The notes beneath the pieces were generated by a model. The model made no database searches. It saw nothing but the letters and a program-made list of their open reading frames with translations, and was not told the DNA's origin. The position numbers and the translations under genes are program-made. Shown piece by piece: positions 40,370 to 40,639 of a stretch of DNA of 40,639 nt. The stretch is from Dehalococcoidales bacterium (GTDB taxonomy: Bacteria; Chloroflexota; Dehalococcoidia; Dehalococcoidales; RBG-16-60-22): contig JAQTQH010000007.1 of the NCBI GenBank assembly GCA_028712355.1, forward strand, positions 1-40,639, written 5' to 3'. How positions within the stretch are numbered: position 1 is the first letter of the stretch; every line of letters begins with the position of its first letter.

Positions 40370-40406
40370 AGAAGGCAGCTGCTCTATCCAGCTGAGCTAC
40401 AGGGAC
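40330..40406 (-). tRNA. tRNA-Arg (anticodon TCT), CCA encoded; element attachment site
   Basis: Minus-strand cloverleaf of 77 bases: acceptor GTCCCTG/CAGGGAC, D-arm TAGCTCAGCTGGATAGAGC, anticodon loop CTTCTAA with anticodon TCT, and T-arm GTTCGAATC. Discriminator G and CCA are encoded (40333-40330). The 3' half (40330-40369) is duplicated imperfectly at 39194-39233. Confidence 0.97.
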
Positions 40407-40440
40407 ACGTGAACTATAGCTAAATTCTACGACAAACTGA

Positions 40441-40635
40441 ATGGCAAAACAAGTCGTAGACCAACTGCTTATTGATTCTTTAGTTACCACCACAAGCCTT
40501 GAATCCCTGACCAAAGGATACCTCTTAAACTGTAGGACTGAAAACAAATCCCCTAAGACAATACGAGGTTATGAATCATCGCTCCGTAACTTCAACTGGT
40601 ATTGCAAACAAGAGGGATTCCCCGAAGTCCAATAG
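40441..40635 (+). pseudogene. N-terminal fragment of a second tyrosine recombinase
   Basis: 64 codons from ATG 40441 to TAG 40635. The segment TKGYLLNCRTENKSPKTIRGYESSLRNFNWYCKQEGF is the SAM-like core-binding domain of phage-type integrases, which normally extends some 300 residues with a catalytic domain. It ends abruptly at the TAG, four bases from the window edge. Whether the frame continues beyond the stop cannot be seen. It faces away from the first recombinase on the far side of tRNA-Arg, so it may be the relic of a different insertion at the same site. Confidence 0.6.
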
Positions 40636-40639
40636 CTAA

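Noticed and set aside
1-40639. CRISPR array or rRNA operon
   Set aside because: No regularly spaced direct repeats and no rRNA-like sequence were seen in the window.

Overview
The window reads as bacterial chromosome of moderate, slightly GC-rich composition with dense genes. Bacterial hallmarks are prfB with its autoregulatory frameshift, lspA, gltX, a DksA/TraR-type zinc-finger protein and sigma-70-like promoters. Anaerobic electron-transfer genes, CaiB-type CoA-transferases, a two-subunit methylmalonyl-CoA mutase, an HdrA selenoprotein and short dispersed palindromes together suggest an uncultured anaerobic Chloroflexota, probably Dehalococcoidia-like. That placement is an inference; no marker-gene comparison was possible.

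Layout. 1-1722: endonuclease V and the start of prfB on the minus strand. 1813-3192: argC and a small unknown gene on plus. 3246-5088: an MFS transporter converging on a VTT-domain membrane protein. 5166-6305: tRNA-Glu(TTC) and a GAF protein. 6478-9170: a minus-strand unit of flavin-reductase-like protein, CoA-transferase, HIT protein and CoA-binding protein. 9440-15346: a longer minus-strand unit, dksA-like / lspA / rluD-type / small membrane protein / gltX / CoA-transferase / radical SAM, behind a good promoter and a leader of about 180 nt. 15694-19384: PspC and LiaF-like envelope genes, an unknown anchored protein, a zinc alcohol dehydrogenase with a doubled structural-zinc lobe, and a thin ferredoxin. 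19391-22477: a VOC protein, a cytidylate-kinase-like protein, a PII-like protein and two DUF1538 membrane proteins.

The centrepiece is 22745-32676, one co-oriented run: a four-subunit 2-oxoacid:ferredoxin oxidoreductase (delta, alpha, beta, gamma), a 950-residue HdrA/GltD hybrid with HdrA parts in permuted order, an MvhD-like protein, an HdrC-HdrB fusion, and an HdrA-MvhD fusion read through an in-frame TGA. The TGA sits where HdrA carries its active-site Cys or Sec and is followed by a hairpin with a GGTC apical loop, the form of a bacterial SECIS. The inferred system is a flavin-based bifurcating or confurcating complex linking 2-oxoacid oxidation (reduced ferredoxin) to NAD(P)H and a disulfide-type acceptor. 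Methylmalonyl-CoA epimerase and both mutase subunits (32793-35225) converge on it. If the oxidoreductase acts on 2-oxoglutarate, succinyl-CoA would connect the two.

35437-39172 holds a C39-like protease, a GNAT-histone deacetylase fusion, tRNA-Glu(CTC) and a coiled-coil protein. The right end (39194-40639) is a small relic of an integrated element: a 40-bp imperfect copy of the tRNA-Arg 3' end, a small membrane protein, a tyrosine recombinase killed by a stop codon next to the intact tRNA-Arg(TCT), and the N-terminus of a second recombinase.
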